The position numbers were made by a program, and so were the translations under genes. Under the pieces are notes generated by a model. That model made no database searches, had not been told where the DNA came from, and worked only from the letters and a program-made list of their open reading frames with translations. A stretch of DNA of 63,111 nt from Amazonocrinis nigriterrae CENA67 (GTDB taxonomy: Bacteria; Cyanobacteriota; Cyanobacteriia; Cyanobacteriales; Nostocaceae), in assembly GCF_016056305.1 (NCBI RefSeq), contig NZ_JAECZC010000013.1, positions 1-63,111 on the forward strand, in the 5' to 3' direction. Shown in pieces: positions 8,541 through 18,800 of this stretch (position 1 is the stretch's first letter; each line of letters starts with the position of its first letter).

Positions 8541-9848
8541 ATGGATAAAGCTCAAATAGTCATAACAAAATTCTTATGGAAAAATGATTTCCTGTTTCCC
8601 ACAGCAATGTGGTTTCTCAGCCGAATATTGATTTGGACAGCGATGTTGCTGGTTGCGCCAAACTTACCTTCACCAGTAGGCGAAACTATCCCCGACTTTG
8701 GTTGGAAAGTTTTTGACGCGTGGGATAGTATGCATTATCGGGCGATCGCTAGTGTTGGGTATGAATTTGTCAATGACGGCAAACAACATAATTTAGCTTT
8801 CTTTCCCTTATTTCCCCTCAGCATCTGGATTTTAATGAAGTTGGGCTTGACTTTTGAACTAGCAGGGCTGTTGGTAAACAACCTGGCATTTTTGGCGGCA
8901 CTTCACTATTTGTACTTGTGGACAAAAGAGCATTGTGGCATCAGAATAGCACAATGGGCTACTGCTGTGGTGTCCTTGTATCCATCGGCGATGTTTACAG
9001 GAGTGATTTACACAGAGGGGCTATATTTATTTGCAAGTACAGCTGCTTTGCGGGCTTTTGATCAAAATCAGTATGGGCGGACTGCTTTTTGGGGTGCAAT
9101 GGCCACAGCAACTCGTCCTACAGGTATGGCACTCATCCCAGCGTTTGCGATCGCAGCTTGGAAACAACGCAGACCACCCATTGCCTATATTGCTGCTTTA
9201 GCCAGTGCTATTGGACTGCTTCTATTCAGTTTATATTGTGCGATTCGTTTTCACGATCCCTTGGCCTTTATTGATGCACAAAAGGGATGGCGACCATCCC
9301 TAGGGTTTGATTGGCAAGGTTGGTTAAACATGGTCATGCAAATTGCAGTTGGTGCCCAGAATTGGCAATTTGGTTGGATTCAAAATCCTTCTGGCGGGTT
9401 TCAAGACCCTTGGCATCCTCTTTTGTTTAGCATGTTTGTTGCCAGCAGTTACCTTTTATGGTGCTTTCGTAAAAAATGGATTTATATCAAAGTAATATAT
9501 GGTTTTTACGCTGCTGTTGCATTTGTGTTGATACTCGCAAATGAACAGTTGATTAATAACTTACTCAATACATTTATAGTATTGGGTGGCAGTTACTTGT
9601 TATGGCATTTACGCAAGCAACTAACACCAGTAACTACAACTTATGGCTTTTGCGGTATAGGTTTACTCCTAGCTTCTGGAGGTACAATATCTCTCAGTCG
9701 TCTTGCTTATGGTATTGTGCCCTTGAGTGTAGCCATGGGTGTGCTGCTGTCTCGCCATTCTTGTCAGGGATATTTAAGCTTGGGTTTGTTTGTCACCTTA
9801 TTGACTAAGATAGCCGTAGGATTTGCTCAAGAGCGCTGGGTAGGGTAA
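8541..9848 (+). CDS. PIG-V-like mannosyltransferase family membrane protein
   Basis: A 435-residue polytopic protein with about ten hydrophobic segments. The luminal acidic motif FDAWDSMHYRAIASVGYE (about 58-75) and the AFFPLFPLSIW, YPSAMFTGVIYTEGLYLF and TATRPTGMALIP motifs match the PIG-V (GPI mannosyltransferase 2-like) family of GT-C enzymes, which transfer sugars from polyprenyl-phosphate donors; here the W-D-x2-H-Y motif supplies the candidate catalytic Asp. Bacterial substrates are unknown; a role in cell-surface glycan is likely. It is followed by a divergent paralogue, with which it shares the same motif order and a C-terminus ending in Trp-x-Gly. Confidence 0.82.
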   Translation: MDKAQIVITKFLWKNDFLFPTAMWFLSRILIWTAMLLVAPNLPSPVGETIPDFGWKVFDAWDSMHYRAIASVGYEFVNDGKQHNLAFFPLFPLSIWILMKLGLTFELAGLLVNNLAFLAALHYLYLWTKEHCGIRIAQWATAVVSLYPSAMFTGVIYTEGLYLFASTAALRAFDQNQYGRTAFWGAMATATRPTGMALIPAFAIAAWKQRRPPIAYIAALASAIGLLLFSLYCAIRFHDPLAFIDAQKGWRPSLGFDWQGWLNMVMQIAVGAQNWQFGWIQNPSGGFQDPWHPLLFSMFVASSYLLWCFRKKWIYIKVIYGFYAAVAFVLILANEQLINNLLNTFIVLGGSYLLWHLRKQLTPVTTTYGFCGIGLLLASGGTISLSRLAYGIVPLSVAMGVLLSRHSCQGYLSLGLFVTLLTKIAVGFAQERWVG

Positions 9849-9912
9849 ATTGCTGTATAATGCCAATCAATTTGATTTTTAATTAGATGCGATCGCTGTA
9901 CAAATGAAAACT

Positions 9913-9972
9913 CTTAGTGCCTTTGTGGTTATTTAATTTTTTACCACAAAGGCACTAAGGCACAAAGTATTT
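9913..9972 (+). terminator. 17-bp hairpin after the first PIG-V-like gene
   Basis: Perfect inverted repeat, 9913-9929 (CTTAGTGCCTTTGTGGT) against 9943-9959, with a 13-nt loop. Its words (GTGCCTTTGTGG) resemble dispersed GCGCCTCTGCGG-type repeats at 11570 and 53895, so it may be a repeat copy serving as a terminator. The downstream tail contains only a short T run (TATTTTT). Confidence 0.55.
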
Positions 9973-10019
9973 TTGAGTGCTTTGCGCCCCTACTAATTCA
10001 CCAAAAATATTGTACTTAA

Positions 10020-11384
10020 ATGAATCAAAAAGAAATTGTCAAAGCAATTTTCTTACCTTTACTCATATGTAGTACATTTATTCTATGTACTGCTATAGCG
10101 ATGCTAATACATCCAGAAGCTTTTCATAAATTTTTTTCTCCAACACAAATATTACGAGAAAATCCTCCACAATTACCCCATAAAAGCTACTACTGGGATG
10201 TAGAACATTATGCTAAATTAGCTCTAAATCCCAGTTGTAATGCCTTCTATCCTCTCTGGCCTTTTATCATTCGTACCCTATTTCATCCTCAGACCATTGA
10301 ACAGGCTGCACATTATTTTTCAGTGGTTGCAACTACTCTATTTTTTATTTCGACATTTATAGTATTTTGGGTTTTCCAAACAGGATTACAGCGTTTAGAT
10401 TTAGTCTTTTGGTTAGTTCTTGTTTATTCTGTAAATCCTATGGCAATATTTCGAGTCATAGGTTATACGGAAAGCTTGTTTGCTTTACTTAGCACTTTAT
10501 TTATTTGGATTTGCTTACCTAAATTAAAATTAAATGAAAATTTTAAGTTGTGTTTAATTTTTATAACTACCTTTTTAATGGCTTTAACACGACCAGTATT
10601 ACTACAAATATTATTGTCTTCCATAGCCAGCCTAGCTACAATATTTTATTTTCAAACTTTGGTACAAATAGGGTTATTTCGTAATAATTTATTCACGATA
10701 ATTACCAAATATATATATGAGATTAAAACAACACTCACTATTTGCGTATCAGCTTTATCAGGATACTCAATTTATGGAACTTTCTGTTTAATAACTAGAG
10801 GAGATTTCTTTGCTACATTCCAAGACCAAAAGTTGTGGGGTAAAAAGTTAGGTTTACACTTAGAATTACTATTGTTCCCAAAATCACCATTATTTGACTT
10901 GCTAGGACTTTATTTACCTGCAATGATTCTATTTATATCACTTATTTTTGTTTATTTTAAGTTAACTCAGCATGAATTACAGATATTTGTGCCTCAGTCT
11001 AAATTATGGAACATATTATTAGTTTATCCACCTTTATTAATTCTTTTCTATTTATTCAATTACTTAAAATTCAAAAAGCAAAAAAAATTAACTAAATTAA
11101 TAATTACTAAACACACTCAAGCTTTGAGTGAAAATTATATATTTTGGTTTTCCATTTATTTCTGTTTCATCCATTGTTTAATTATATTTTTCACCCAAGA
11201 CCGTCTTTTTAGCTTAGCAAGATTTATATTTGCAGTACCTTTCTTTTTTATATCAATTGGATATATCTATCTTTGTATTGACAATAAAAAAATATATAAT
11301 ACTCTGTTTTACTTCATACTCATTTCAGCCATTGCTTTATTTGAACAATGGGCAAACTACAGTCAAGATAAATGGCTGGGTTAG
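10020..11384 (+). CDS. Divergent PIG-V-like membrane glycosyltransferase
   Basis: A 454-residue polytopic protein that repeats the motif order of its upstream neighbour: KSYYWDVEHYAKLAL (about 55-69, W-D-x2-H-Y), NAFYPLWPFII, NPMAIFRVIGYTESLFALLS and MALTRPVLLQ. It is therefore a GT-C enzyme of the same type using a lipid-linked sugar donor, acting at the outer face of the cytoplasmic membrane. Codon use and base composition are far more AT-rich (many Lys, Ile, Phe codons) than in the neighbour, which suggests separate acquisition, not recent tandem duplication. Both proteins end in a Trp-x-Gly triplet (RWVG, KWLG). Donor and acceptor are unknown. Confidence 0.72.
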   Translation: MNQKEIVKAIFLPLLICSTFILCTAIAMLIHPEAFHKFFSPTQILRENPPQLPHKSYYWDVEHYAKLALNPSCNAFYPLWPFIIRTLFHPQTIEQAAHYFSVVATTLFFISTFIVFWVFQTGLQRLDLVFWLVLVYSVNPMAIFRVIGYTESLFALLSTLFIWICLPKLKLNENFKLCLIFITTFLMALTRPVLLQILLSSIASLATIFYFQTLVQIGLFRNNLFTIITKYIYEIKTTLTICVSALSGYSIYGTFCLITRGDFFATFQDQKLWGKKLGLHLELLLFPKSPLFDLLGLYLPAMILFISLIFVYFKLTQHELQIFVPQSKLWNILLVYPPLLILFYLFNYLKFKKQKKLTKLIITKHTQALSENYIFWFSIYFCFIHCLIIFFTQDRLFSLARFIFAVPFFFISIGYIYLCIDNKKIYNTLFYFILISAIALFEQWANYSQDKWLG

Positions 11385-11512
11385 CCAAAATAATTCGTAA
11401 TTCGTAGTTACCATCAGTGTTAGCTCTGAGAGGATGTCTAAAAATTATTAGGTGAATATAATTCGCTACTGCCTTACGAATTAGGAATTAGTAATTATTT
11501 GGTCAAAAATAT

Positions 11513-11580
11513 CTCTCTGCGTCACGGACACTTTCCTCAACGGGGGGAACCCCCGCACGGAAGTGTCCTCCTCTGCGCCT
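11513..11580. repeat. Nested inverted repeat, copy 1 (short form)
   Basis: CTCTGCGTCACGGACACTTT opens an element with outer arms GGACACTTTCC (11526) and GGAAGTGTCC (11559-11568) and inner arms GGGGGG/CCCCC. A longer copy is at 54107-54200 with identical outer parts. It lies between convergent genes and could act as a terminator in both directions. Confidence 0.7.
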
Positions 11581-11642
11581 CAGCGGTTCGTTATCAAATA
11601 ATCTAAGTTATTCAGATGAATAAAAATAACTGGTTCATCAAA

Positions 11643-13199
11643 TTATCTATCGTGTGGCGCAATTAGGGTAAAATCTTCTGCTGTACCTAAAACTTTACTT
11701 GCAGTTAAATTTATAGTTTTTAAACTAGGTTGATCTAACAACAAATAAGAATTACTTTGCCACATTTGTTGTAAAACTGGTAAGCTTGCGGAAATAACTT
11801 TGCAATCGCAGTAAAAGTCTAAACTCGGACGACCATAAGAAAAAGAGGTATAAACTTTTGTTCCTGGGGATACATGTGAACGAATTAATTCAGCAACTGG
11901 CTTGACTGCAAAGGCTTCATTTAACTCCCAAACCCATGAATGTGAACTCATCAACAGTGCTAATACCAAGTACATGCCAGAAAATAAAACTGGAATAAAG
12001 TAGCGATCGCGCTGTTGAATCAGCCATGCTACGATACCCATGCTGATGGCTAAAACCATACTCATGGCGATTAAAACAGGTTCTTGGCGGGTACTGGCAA
12101 AGTAAACACAACCTCCTAAACCTGCGATCGCAATCACAGCAAATAATACTGCCCACTGCCTGTTAAAATGCTGGTGTTGCCAAATTTCGCTGAGTTTAGC
12201 ACCAATTGCCAAAGCTAAAAATGGATAGACAGGCATGATATACCAAGGGAGTTTCGTTCTCATCACAGAAATAGTCAGCAAATAAACAATGGTGCCAATA
12301 AGAACTAAGCAACCCCAGCTAGTATCACGCTTTTTCCAAGCTAGATAAAATCCTCCTGGCAAAAATATCAGCCAGGGAAAGCCATATTTGAGTAACTCAA
12401 TTAGATAATACCAAGGCGGGCCACTATGACCTTCCACAGGTTGGACAAGGCGGCTAAAAGTTTGTGCTTGAAAATTAATCTGTAAGAAACTACTGCCATA
12501 ATATTGCCATTGAGCAGCATACCAAGCGATCGCCGGAGTATTACCCAAAAATATGCCCACCCATAAATAAGGGCTTCTTAACAAAGCTAGCTGTCTATTT
12601 GCAAGCAGGAATAAACAGGCAATTCCTGCCAGCAGCACAACTATCATTCCTTTGGTTAAAGTAATTAAGCCTAGACAAATGCCCACACCTAAAGCGTAGC
12701 GTTGGTTTTGACGTGCTTTTAGCAAACAAAACAACAACAGCAGAAAAAAAGTAATGACTGTACCATCTAGCATTGCTAGTCGCCCATGACGCACCACAGG
12801 CAACATCGTCAAGTAAACCAAAGCAGCAAGCAAAGCTGGTAAACTTTGGTTGAAAACCACACGCCCTACTAAATAAAGTAAAGGTACTCCCAAGGCAGTT
12901 AAAACTGCACTAGGTAAGCGTGTTGTCCATTCACTCACACCTAATAGAGAGTAAGTCCAAGCAATTAGTAGATGGATCAGTGGCGGCTTGTTATAATACG
13001 GTTCACCTCCTAAAGTAGGGTAAAGCCAACCCATTGAACCGACTGGGGCACGCCAAATTTCACGGGCAACTTGTGCCACAGTACCTTCATCCCAGTCTCG
13101 CAAGGCGGAGTTTCCCAGAAACATCAGCCACAAAACTAGAGATGCCATCAGTAAAGTAGATAGCCATTCTTTTTCTCGAATATGATGATTCACTTCCAT
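11643..13199 (-). CDS. GT39/ArnT-like membrane glycosyltransferase
   Basis: A 518-residue polytopic enzyme of the PMT/ArnT GT-C type. The first external loop has the catalytic-type DWDEGT motif (Asp35, Asp37, Glu38), followed by EPYYNKPPLIHLLIAW and EWTTRLPSAVLTALG, classic for ArnT-like proteins that transfer sugars (aminoarabinose, mannose, others) from undecaprenyl-phosphate carriers. About eleven hydrophobic helices precede a soluble C-terminal domain (about 410-518). I place the start at ATG 13199, preceded by GGAGGG; a GTG at 13232 would add 11 residues. Together with two PIG-V-like genes it forms a group of lipid-linked-sugar transferases facing a polysaccharide deacetylase. Exact substrate unknown. 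Confidence 0.88.
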   Translation of the reverse strand: MEVNHHIREKEWLSTLLMASLVLWLMFLGNSALRDWDEGTVAQVAREIWRAPVGSMGWLYPTLGGEPYYNKPPLIHLLIAWTYSLLGVSEWTTRLPSAVLTALGVPLLYLVGRVVFNQSLPALLAALVYLTMLPVVRHGRLAMLDGTVITFFLLLLFCLLKARQNQRYALGVGICLGLITLTKGMIVVLLAGIACLFLLANRQLALLRSPYLWVGIFLGNTPAIAWYAAQWQYYGSSFLQINFQAQTFSRLVQPVEGHSGPPWYYLIELLKYGFPWLIFLPGGFYLAWKKRDTSWGCLVLIGTIVYLLTISVMRTKLPWYIMPVYPFLALAIGAKLSEIWQHQHFNRQWAVLFAVIAIAGLGGCVYFASTRQEPVLIAMSMVLAISMGIVAWLIQQRDRYFIPVLFSGMYLVLALLMSSHSWVWELNEAFAVKPVAELIRSHVSPGTKVYTSFSYGRPSLDFYCDCKVISASLPVLQQMWQSNSYLLLDQPSLKTINLTASKVLGTAEDFTLIAPHDR

Positions 13200-13925
13200 T
13201 ACCCTCCAGCCCAGTTTGGTACTGAGAGGCACATAAATGTACTGAAGATTTATTAGTTTTTCAAAATCCTAAATACTAGGACTGACGCCGAACGATAACT
13301 TAACTTTGGGCAATTCATCAATTGCTATTACATGAAAATAGGAGTTTTGGCTATTTTTTATCTAAGTGCTAAATACTACTTTATTTAAAAAGTGTTAGGT
13401 ATCATATATCACATTTTAAAACGTAAAAAATACGTTAATAAATTAGCCACACAACATATTAACATTTTTTAATTGTAAAGCTGCTGTGAATTTCAGTATT
13501 TATACTGTAACAATGTGTCTGAAATTCTAATATTAATGGTGTAATCATAATTTTTAGCTGACAACTAATACTAGCAAGCAAAAAGCTTGATTAATCTCAA
13601 CTAACTATAGGTATTTAATAGCCAAAGTATTACCAGTAAGAAAAACTTAGCAGATGATTCAGACTATTTCAAATCGATGAGTTAAGTGTATATAGATTAA
13701 CTATTAAGGTAATTCCAGAAAATAAATTATTCCGGTTGAAGTTGCTGACTGATGACTATGAAAATGGAATATTTTTTTACTTGGAAGTCCCTAAAAGCCT
13801 CTTGGCAATGGGAAACTATATTTAGTCAATTGTCGTCTATCCTTTTCTCCAAAGCTAAAATGCGGTATTTTTAAGTAAAATTTTTAACTTTTCCTTAAAA
13901 ACTAGTAATTACACTAAGCAGTAGA

Positions 13926-13945
13926 ATATACTTTATAAAGTATAT
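13926..13945. promoter_or_regulatory. Perfect 20-bp palindrome
   Basis: ATATACTTTATAAAGTATAT is its own reverse complement. It lies about 590 bp before the deacetylase start in a region without genes, a form expected for a dimeric repressor or activator site. AT-richness raises the chance of coincidence. Confidence 0.4.
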
Positions 13946-14386
13946 CACTTATAGTTAATTCGAGTTTTTATTGGAAAATAACTTACTTACAATAAAAAAA
14001 ATTTACTGCTCCACCTTTTGAAGAAAGCTACATAATAGAGATACCTCAACAATACAGATAGGAGATAACAGTGATCTAATACTGAACTACTAATTGAATC
14101 ATTACTAGAGGTGTGGTCAATCATCTGATTCAGCTAGCTGTATTCAACAGCTAGATGTAAGGATATGGAAGTTAAAATTATATCCTTTATGTATCAGGTA
14201 GTTGATATTATAGCGGTTTTCTTGTTGCTCAGATGAGGTGCATTTTCAAAGTTGGAATGATCTATCGATGAAATCTAGCTATACCTCACCAGTATAGAAA
14301 AAGCTATAAATAATACCAAATATTATATAGACTGCAATTGCTCAAAACCTAATTATTTAGGTTGCAGTTGGATTTTTAGAAGCTAT

Positions 14387-14454
14387 TACCTAGTTTTTTG
14401 AATTTCTGTTAATTTGTATCTTTAATTTCAGGATTAACAGAAAATAACTAGGTA
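14387..14454 (+). promoter_or_regulatory. Long interrupted inverted repeat in deacetylase leader
   Basis: Outer arms TACCTAGTT (14387-14395) and AACTAGGTA (14446-14454) and inner arms TTTCTGTTAAT (14403-14413) and ATTAACAGAAA (14433-14443) form a 20-bp interrupted stem around a 19-nt loop. It ends 78 nt before the GTG start and is followed by a second hairpin (AGAACC/GGTTCT, 14493-14513) just before the ribosome-binding site. Likely an mRNA structure controlling expression; inferred only. Confidence 0.5.
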
Positions 14455-14532
14455 TTTAATATTTGAGAAAAAATGTGCTAAAAACTACTGTCAGAACCGT
14501 AACTAATGGTTCTACCTTGAAGGAGCTATGAA

Positions 14533-15453
14533 GTGGAAAACAATAAGTCGTTTCTTTGGCCGCAAGGAATATTAATTTCACTACTTGCATTAAGTGCAAG
14601 TTTAAGCGTTGGATCGATGATGCTGCTCAAACCAAATACTTCTGAGGCTCAGAGCAAGCAGAATCAAAATATAAATACAAACACAAACTCCATAACTGCC
14701 AAAACAGGAACTCGGCAGCGTATTGAGAGTTTAAAAGCGACCATGCTCACAACTTGGCAGCATGAAGCACAAGTAAAAGGTCTTTCATATGCTGTATCAC
14801 CACGCTTTCAAGGGGCAATCATTGAGTCAGCAAAGCTATCTCAAGGTCAGAAAGTAATTGCTCTCACCTTTGATGATGGGCCTTGGCCTGAGAGTACAGC
14901 GCAAATACTAGATATTCTTAAAGAAAATAATATTAAAGGAACTTTTTTTGTTGTTGGGCAGAACGTGAAGCATTATCCAGACTTGGTAAAGCGGGTAATT
15001 GCTGAAGGCCACATCATTGGCAATCACACTTGGCATCACTGGTATCATTACATGAATCCACAGGCTGCTGCCTATGAGATTGACAATACAACAAATTTGA
15101 TTTATCAAACAACAGGCGTGAAAACCAATTTATTTCGACCACCGGGGGGAATCATGCACAATGGGGTGGCTGCTTACGCCAGAAATAGCAAATACGCCAT
15201 CATTATGTGGTCTTCTGATTCTGTAGATTACTCACGTCCTCCTGTACCCAAGTTAATCAATAATGTGTTCAGACAGGCAAGACCAGGTGGTATTGTGCTG
15301 ATGCATGATGGTGGTGGTAATCGTGCTAAAACTGTGCAGGCTTTACCAGAAATTATTGCTGGCTTTCGCAACCAAGGTTATAGTTTCGTTACTATTCCAG
15401 AACTTTTAGAAATGCAAGATAAAGACCAAAAATTGATTGCAAATAAAAAATAA
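14533..15453 (+). CDS. Exported polysaccharide deacetylase (NodB domain)
   Basis: A 306-residue protein with an N-terminal hydrophobic anchor or signal (about 8-33) and a Thr/Asn-rich linker, then a carbohydrate esterase 4 domain. The motifs are complete: TFDDGPWP (112-119) supplies the catalytic base and a metal-binding Asp, NHTWHH (164-169) the metal histidines, RPPGG (202-206), MWSSDSVDY, and LMHDGG with the catalytic His258. It should remove N-acetyl groups from peptidoglycan or an exopolysaccharide outside the cytoplasmic membrane. GTG start, with AGGAG seven bases upstream; the closer ATG at 14528 is out of frame. The leader carries two hairpins. Confidence 0.92.
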   Translation: MENNKSFLWPQGILISLLALSASLSVGSMMLLKPNTSEAQSKQNQNINTNTNSITAKTGTRQRIESLKATMLTTWQHEAQVKGLSYAVSPRFQGAIIESAKLSQGQKVIALTFDDGPWPESTAQILDILKENNIKGTFFVVGQNVKHYPDLVKRVIAEGHIIGNHTWHHWYHYMNPQAAAYEIDNTTNLIYQTTGVKTNLFRPPGGIMHNGVAAYARNSKYAIIMWSSDSVDYSRPPVPKLINNVFRQARPGGIVLMHDGGGNRAKTVQALPEIIAGFRNQGYSFVTIPELLEMQDKDQKLIANKK

Positions 15454-15470
15454 ATAGTTGACTGATGAAC

Positions 15471-15511
15471 GCCAGTTGCTTCAAGCCGGCAGAGCCGTCC
15501 AACGCACTGGC
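15471..15511. repeat. GCCAGTTGC...GCACTGGC inverted-repeat element
   Basis: Outer arms GCCAGT and ACTGGC with an inner GCCGGC palindrome. One member of a dispersed family with further copies near 24834, 30285, 30357, 42698 and 53935. The flanks are GTTGACTGATGAAC and TCCTGATGACTG, so it sits within a CAGT-type tandem tract, as other copies do. Confidence 0.6.
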
Positions 15512-15773
15512 TCCTGATGACTGTTAAGGTTGAACAGTCAGCAACCTAGTACAGGATAATTTATTTTTTGAGGTTTCCCAGACTATAAGTAGCTCAACCT
15601 AATTAACCTGAGTTCGGGATCAGGAAGCCGTTGTCACTGTGTCGTCAACGGGCATCAGAATCAAAGCGCACTGGCGTTAGCATGACCTCAATAATATTAT
15701 TCGTTCTTTGTCTTGACCCAACCTTCGTAGCACCGATAATGTTCTAGCACGCGATCTCTAAATGCTGAAAATT

Positions 15774-15811
15774 AGTGATTGGCCATTTGTACATACAAAT
15801 GGCCAATCACT
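15774..15811 (-). terminator. glsF: Intrinsic terminator of the glutamate synthase gene
   Basis: A perfect 17-bp stem (AGTGATTGGCCATTTGT and its complement) with a 4-nt loop lies 12 nt past the stop codon on the minus strand and is followed by AATTTTCAG. Strong stem, short T tract. Confidence 0.8.
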
Positions 15812-15823
15812 AATAACTAATAA

Positions 15824-18800
15824 CTAGACCGAACTTAGCTGTCTGTCTGTTAAAGGGGGATTAGCTTCTGGGCCATCAGCTTCAGAAGGCGGAACCAACT
15901 GCCAAAACTTAGATAGGTATTCTTGCCAGTTTTGCAGAATCATCTTAGCTTTTGGTGAACCCGTGCGATCGCTATGAGTTTGGATTAACTCTCGTAATTG
16001 CTTCTCACCCGCTTCTGTAATTACTCGTTGGACTTTGACAATTTCCCGGTTGACTAACTCAGGGAATGAGTCATCCTCATCTAGGAAGTATGCTAGTCCG
16101 CCAGTCATCCCCGCTGCGACGTTACGTCCGACTTTGCCAAGGACAACAATCACGCCACCAGTCATGTACTCACAACAATGATCCCCAGCGCCTTCAATCA
16201 CGGCGACGCCTTTGGAGTTCCGCACGGCAAAACGTTCTCCTGCTAAGCCGTTGGCGAACAAGAAGCCACCAGTAGCACCATAAAGGCAGGTATTGCCAAC
16301 TATGACATTTTGTGCTGGATTGTAGGTAGCATTAGCTGGTGGTTTGATGATGATTTCGCCACCATGCATCCCTTTACCTACGTAGTCGTTGGCTTCTCCT
16401 TCCAAGGTGAGAGTGATACCTGGGAGGTTGAAAGCACCAAAGCTTTGTCCGACGCTACCTTGGAAGTTGAGATTAATTTGTCCTTCAAAACCGCTATCGC
16501 CGTACTGAGAAGCGATCGCTCCTGCTAATCTTGCGCCCACTGTTCTATCAGTATTAACTATCGGTAAAGTTTTACTGACGCTACTTTGATAGCGAATCGC
16601 AGCTTGAATGTCTGAATCGGCGAGTAATTCATCATCCAAAACTGGGCCGTTGCTGTGGACTTCTTCATGCACTAACCAGCTACGATTTTCTTTAGTATCA
16701 GGTAGCTGAAGTAAGCAGTTTAAATTCAACCCTTGGGTTTTACTCAGATGCACATCTGGGCGCACTTTTAACAAATCTGCACGTCCAATAACTTCTGACA
16801 AACAACGGTAGCCAAGGCGTGCTAGTAGACTACGTACTTCTTCGGCAATAAAGTAGAAGAAGTTAACCACATGTTCTGGTATGCCTGTAAACCGCTTGCG
16901 GAGTTCTTCTTTTTGGGAAGCGACACCCACAGGGCAATTATTGGTGTGACAAATTCGTGCCATGATACAACCTTCAGCAATCATGGCGATGGAACCGAAA
17001 CCGAATTCTTCACCACCCATCAATGCAGCTGTCACCACATCCCAGCCACTCTTCAAACCACCGTCTACACGCAAAATCACGCGATCGCGCAATTTATTGT
17101 CCATGAGAACGCGATGCACTTCGCTTAAACCGAGTTCCCACGGTGAACCTGCGTGTTTAATAGAACTTAGTGGTGATGCACCTGTACCACCATCGTGACC
17201 AGAAATTTGGATGATATCGGCGTTGGCTTTGGCTACACCAGCAGCGATTGTGCCAATACCAACTTCTGCCACTAATTTCACAGACACCTGCGCTCTGGGG
17301 TTAATTTGGTGCAGGTCGAAAATTAACTGTGCTAGGTCTTCAATGGAATAAATATCATGGTGGGGTGGCGGTGAAATTAAGGTGACGCCGGGCTTAGAAC
17401 GCCTTAACATGGCGATGTAGTTGCTCACCTTGGGCCCTGGCAGTTGTCCGCCTTCCCCAGGTTTTGCACCTTGGGCGATTTTGATTTCTATTTGTTTGGC
17501 GCTACTTAAATAGGCAGGTGTGACCCCAAAGCGTCCTGATGCAACTTGCTTGATGGCACTAGAAGCAGTATCACCATTCTGCAATCCTTTGAGGTGAGGT
17601 AAAGTTGGCGAGTGCCCAGACTCATCTACATCATTCAGGACTGTATAACGTACCGGATCTTCGCCACCTTCCCCAGAGTTAGATTTACCGCCGATGCGGT
17701 TCATGGCGATCGCTAAAACTTCGTGGGCTTCTCTTGACAAAGCACCCAAAGACATGCCGCCGGTGCAGAAGCGTTTCACAATCTCCGTCACCGATTCTAC
17801 TTGTTCTAAGGGAATGGGCTGGCGATCGCTGGTAAAGTCCAGCAAGTCACGCAAGGCTGTAACTGGTCTATTTTCCAGATGCTTTTTGTAAACTTCGTAG
17901 TGGTCGTAGTTCTTGCCATCTACAGCTTTATGCAGCGCTTTTGCCAGTTCGGGGTTGTTCATGTGGTACTCGCCTTTCGGGAAGTACTGCACAAAGCCCA
18001 GGTTTTCTAATTTCTTAACTGTCAGTTCTGGGAAAGCTTTGCTATGTAAGGAAAGCACTTCTTGTGCCAGTTCACTGACACTCAAACCACCGATGCGGGA
18101 AGTCGTACCTTTAAAGCCTAATTCTAATAAATCGCCACCGATGCCGATCGCTTCAAAGATTTGCGCTGCTTGATAGCTAGAGAGTAGGGAAATCCCCATT
18201 TTCGAGAGGATTTTCAGCAAACCTGATTCTACAGCTTTGCGATAGTTAGCGATCGCTTGCTCTAAGGTGATGGCAGCCAGTTTACCCCGCTCCATGAATT
18301 GTTGGGTTTTGCTATCGAACCACCAATCGCGTACAGTGTCCAAAGCCATGTATGGACAAACAGCACCAGCACCATAGCCAATCAAACAAGCAAAGTGATG
18401 GGTACTCCAACATTGAGCGGTATTAACAATCAGGGAAGTTTTCATCCGCAAACCTTCCTGAATCAGGTGATGGTGTACCGCACCTACTGCCAACAAAGGA
18501 GGAATGTAGCTGTATTCTGTACCGATTCCTTCACCCGCCCTGTCACTCAAGATTAAAATCTTCGCACCTGCCCGCACTGACTCGGCGGCTTGTGCTTGTA
18601 AAGCTTGCACAGCTGCTTTTAATCCTTCTGGGCCGTTGGCAATGGCGAACAAAGTTGATAACTCAGCTGTGGCAAATCCTGAAAGCTTCACAGCTTCCAA
18701 CTCTGCCTCTGTTAATACAGGCGATTCGAGTTTCAGCCTCCGGGCATATTCTGGTTTCGGTTCTAATAAGTTCCCCCGTTCGCCCAGTTCGACTTTCAAC

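Larger units (their letters stand above)
13200..14532. other. 1.3 kb non-coding region with palindromes
   Basis: Divergent intergenic region between the GT39 gene and the deacetylase. Very AT-rich. A 40-codon frame at 13752-13874 (MTMKMEYFFTWKSL...) is too weak to call. Structured elements lie at 13926-13945, 14387-14454 and 14493-14513. Confidence 0.6.
15454..15823. other. Convergent intergenic region with repeat and terminator
   Basis: Contains a copy of the nested GCCAGT...ACTGGC repeat (15471-15511) flanked by GACTGATGA words, then sequence without recognised genes, then the glutamate synthase terminator at 15774-15811. Confidence 0.6.

Noticed and set aside
13752-13874. 40-codon frame MTMKMEYFFTWKSL...
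   Set aside because: Short, no ribosome-binding site and no recognised relative; left unannotated.
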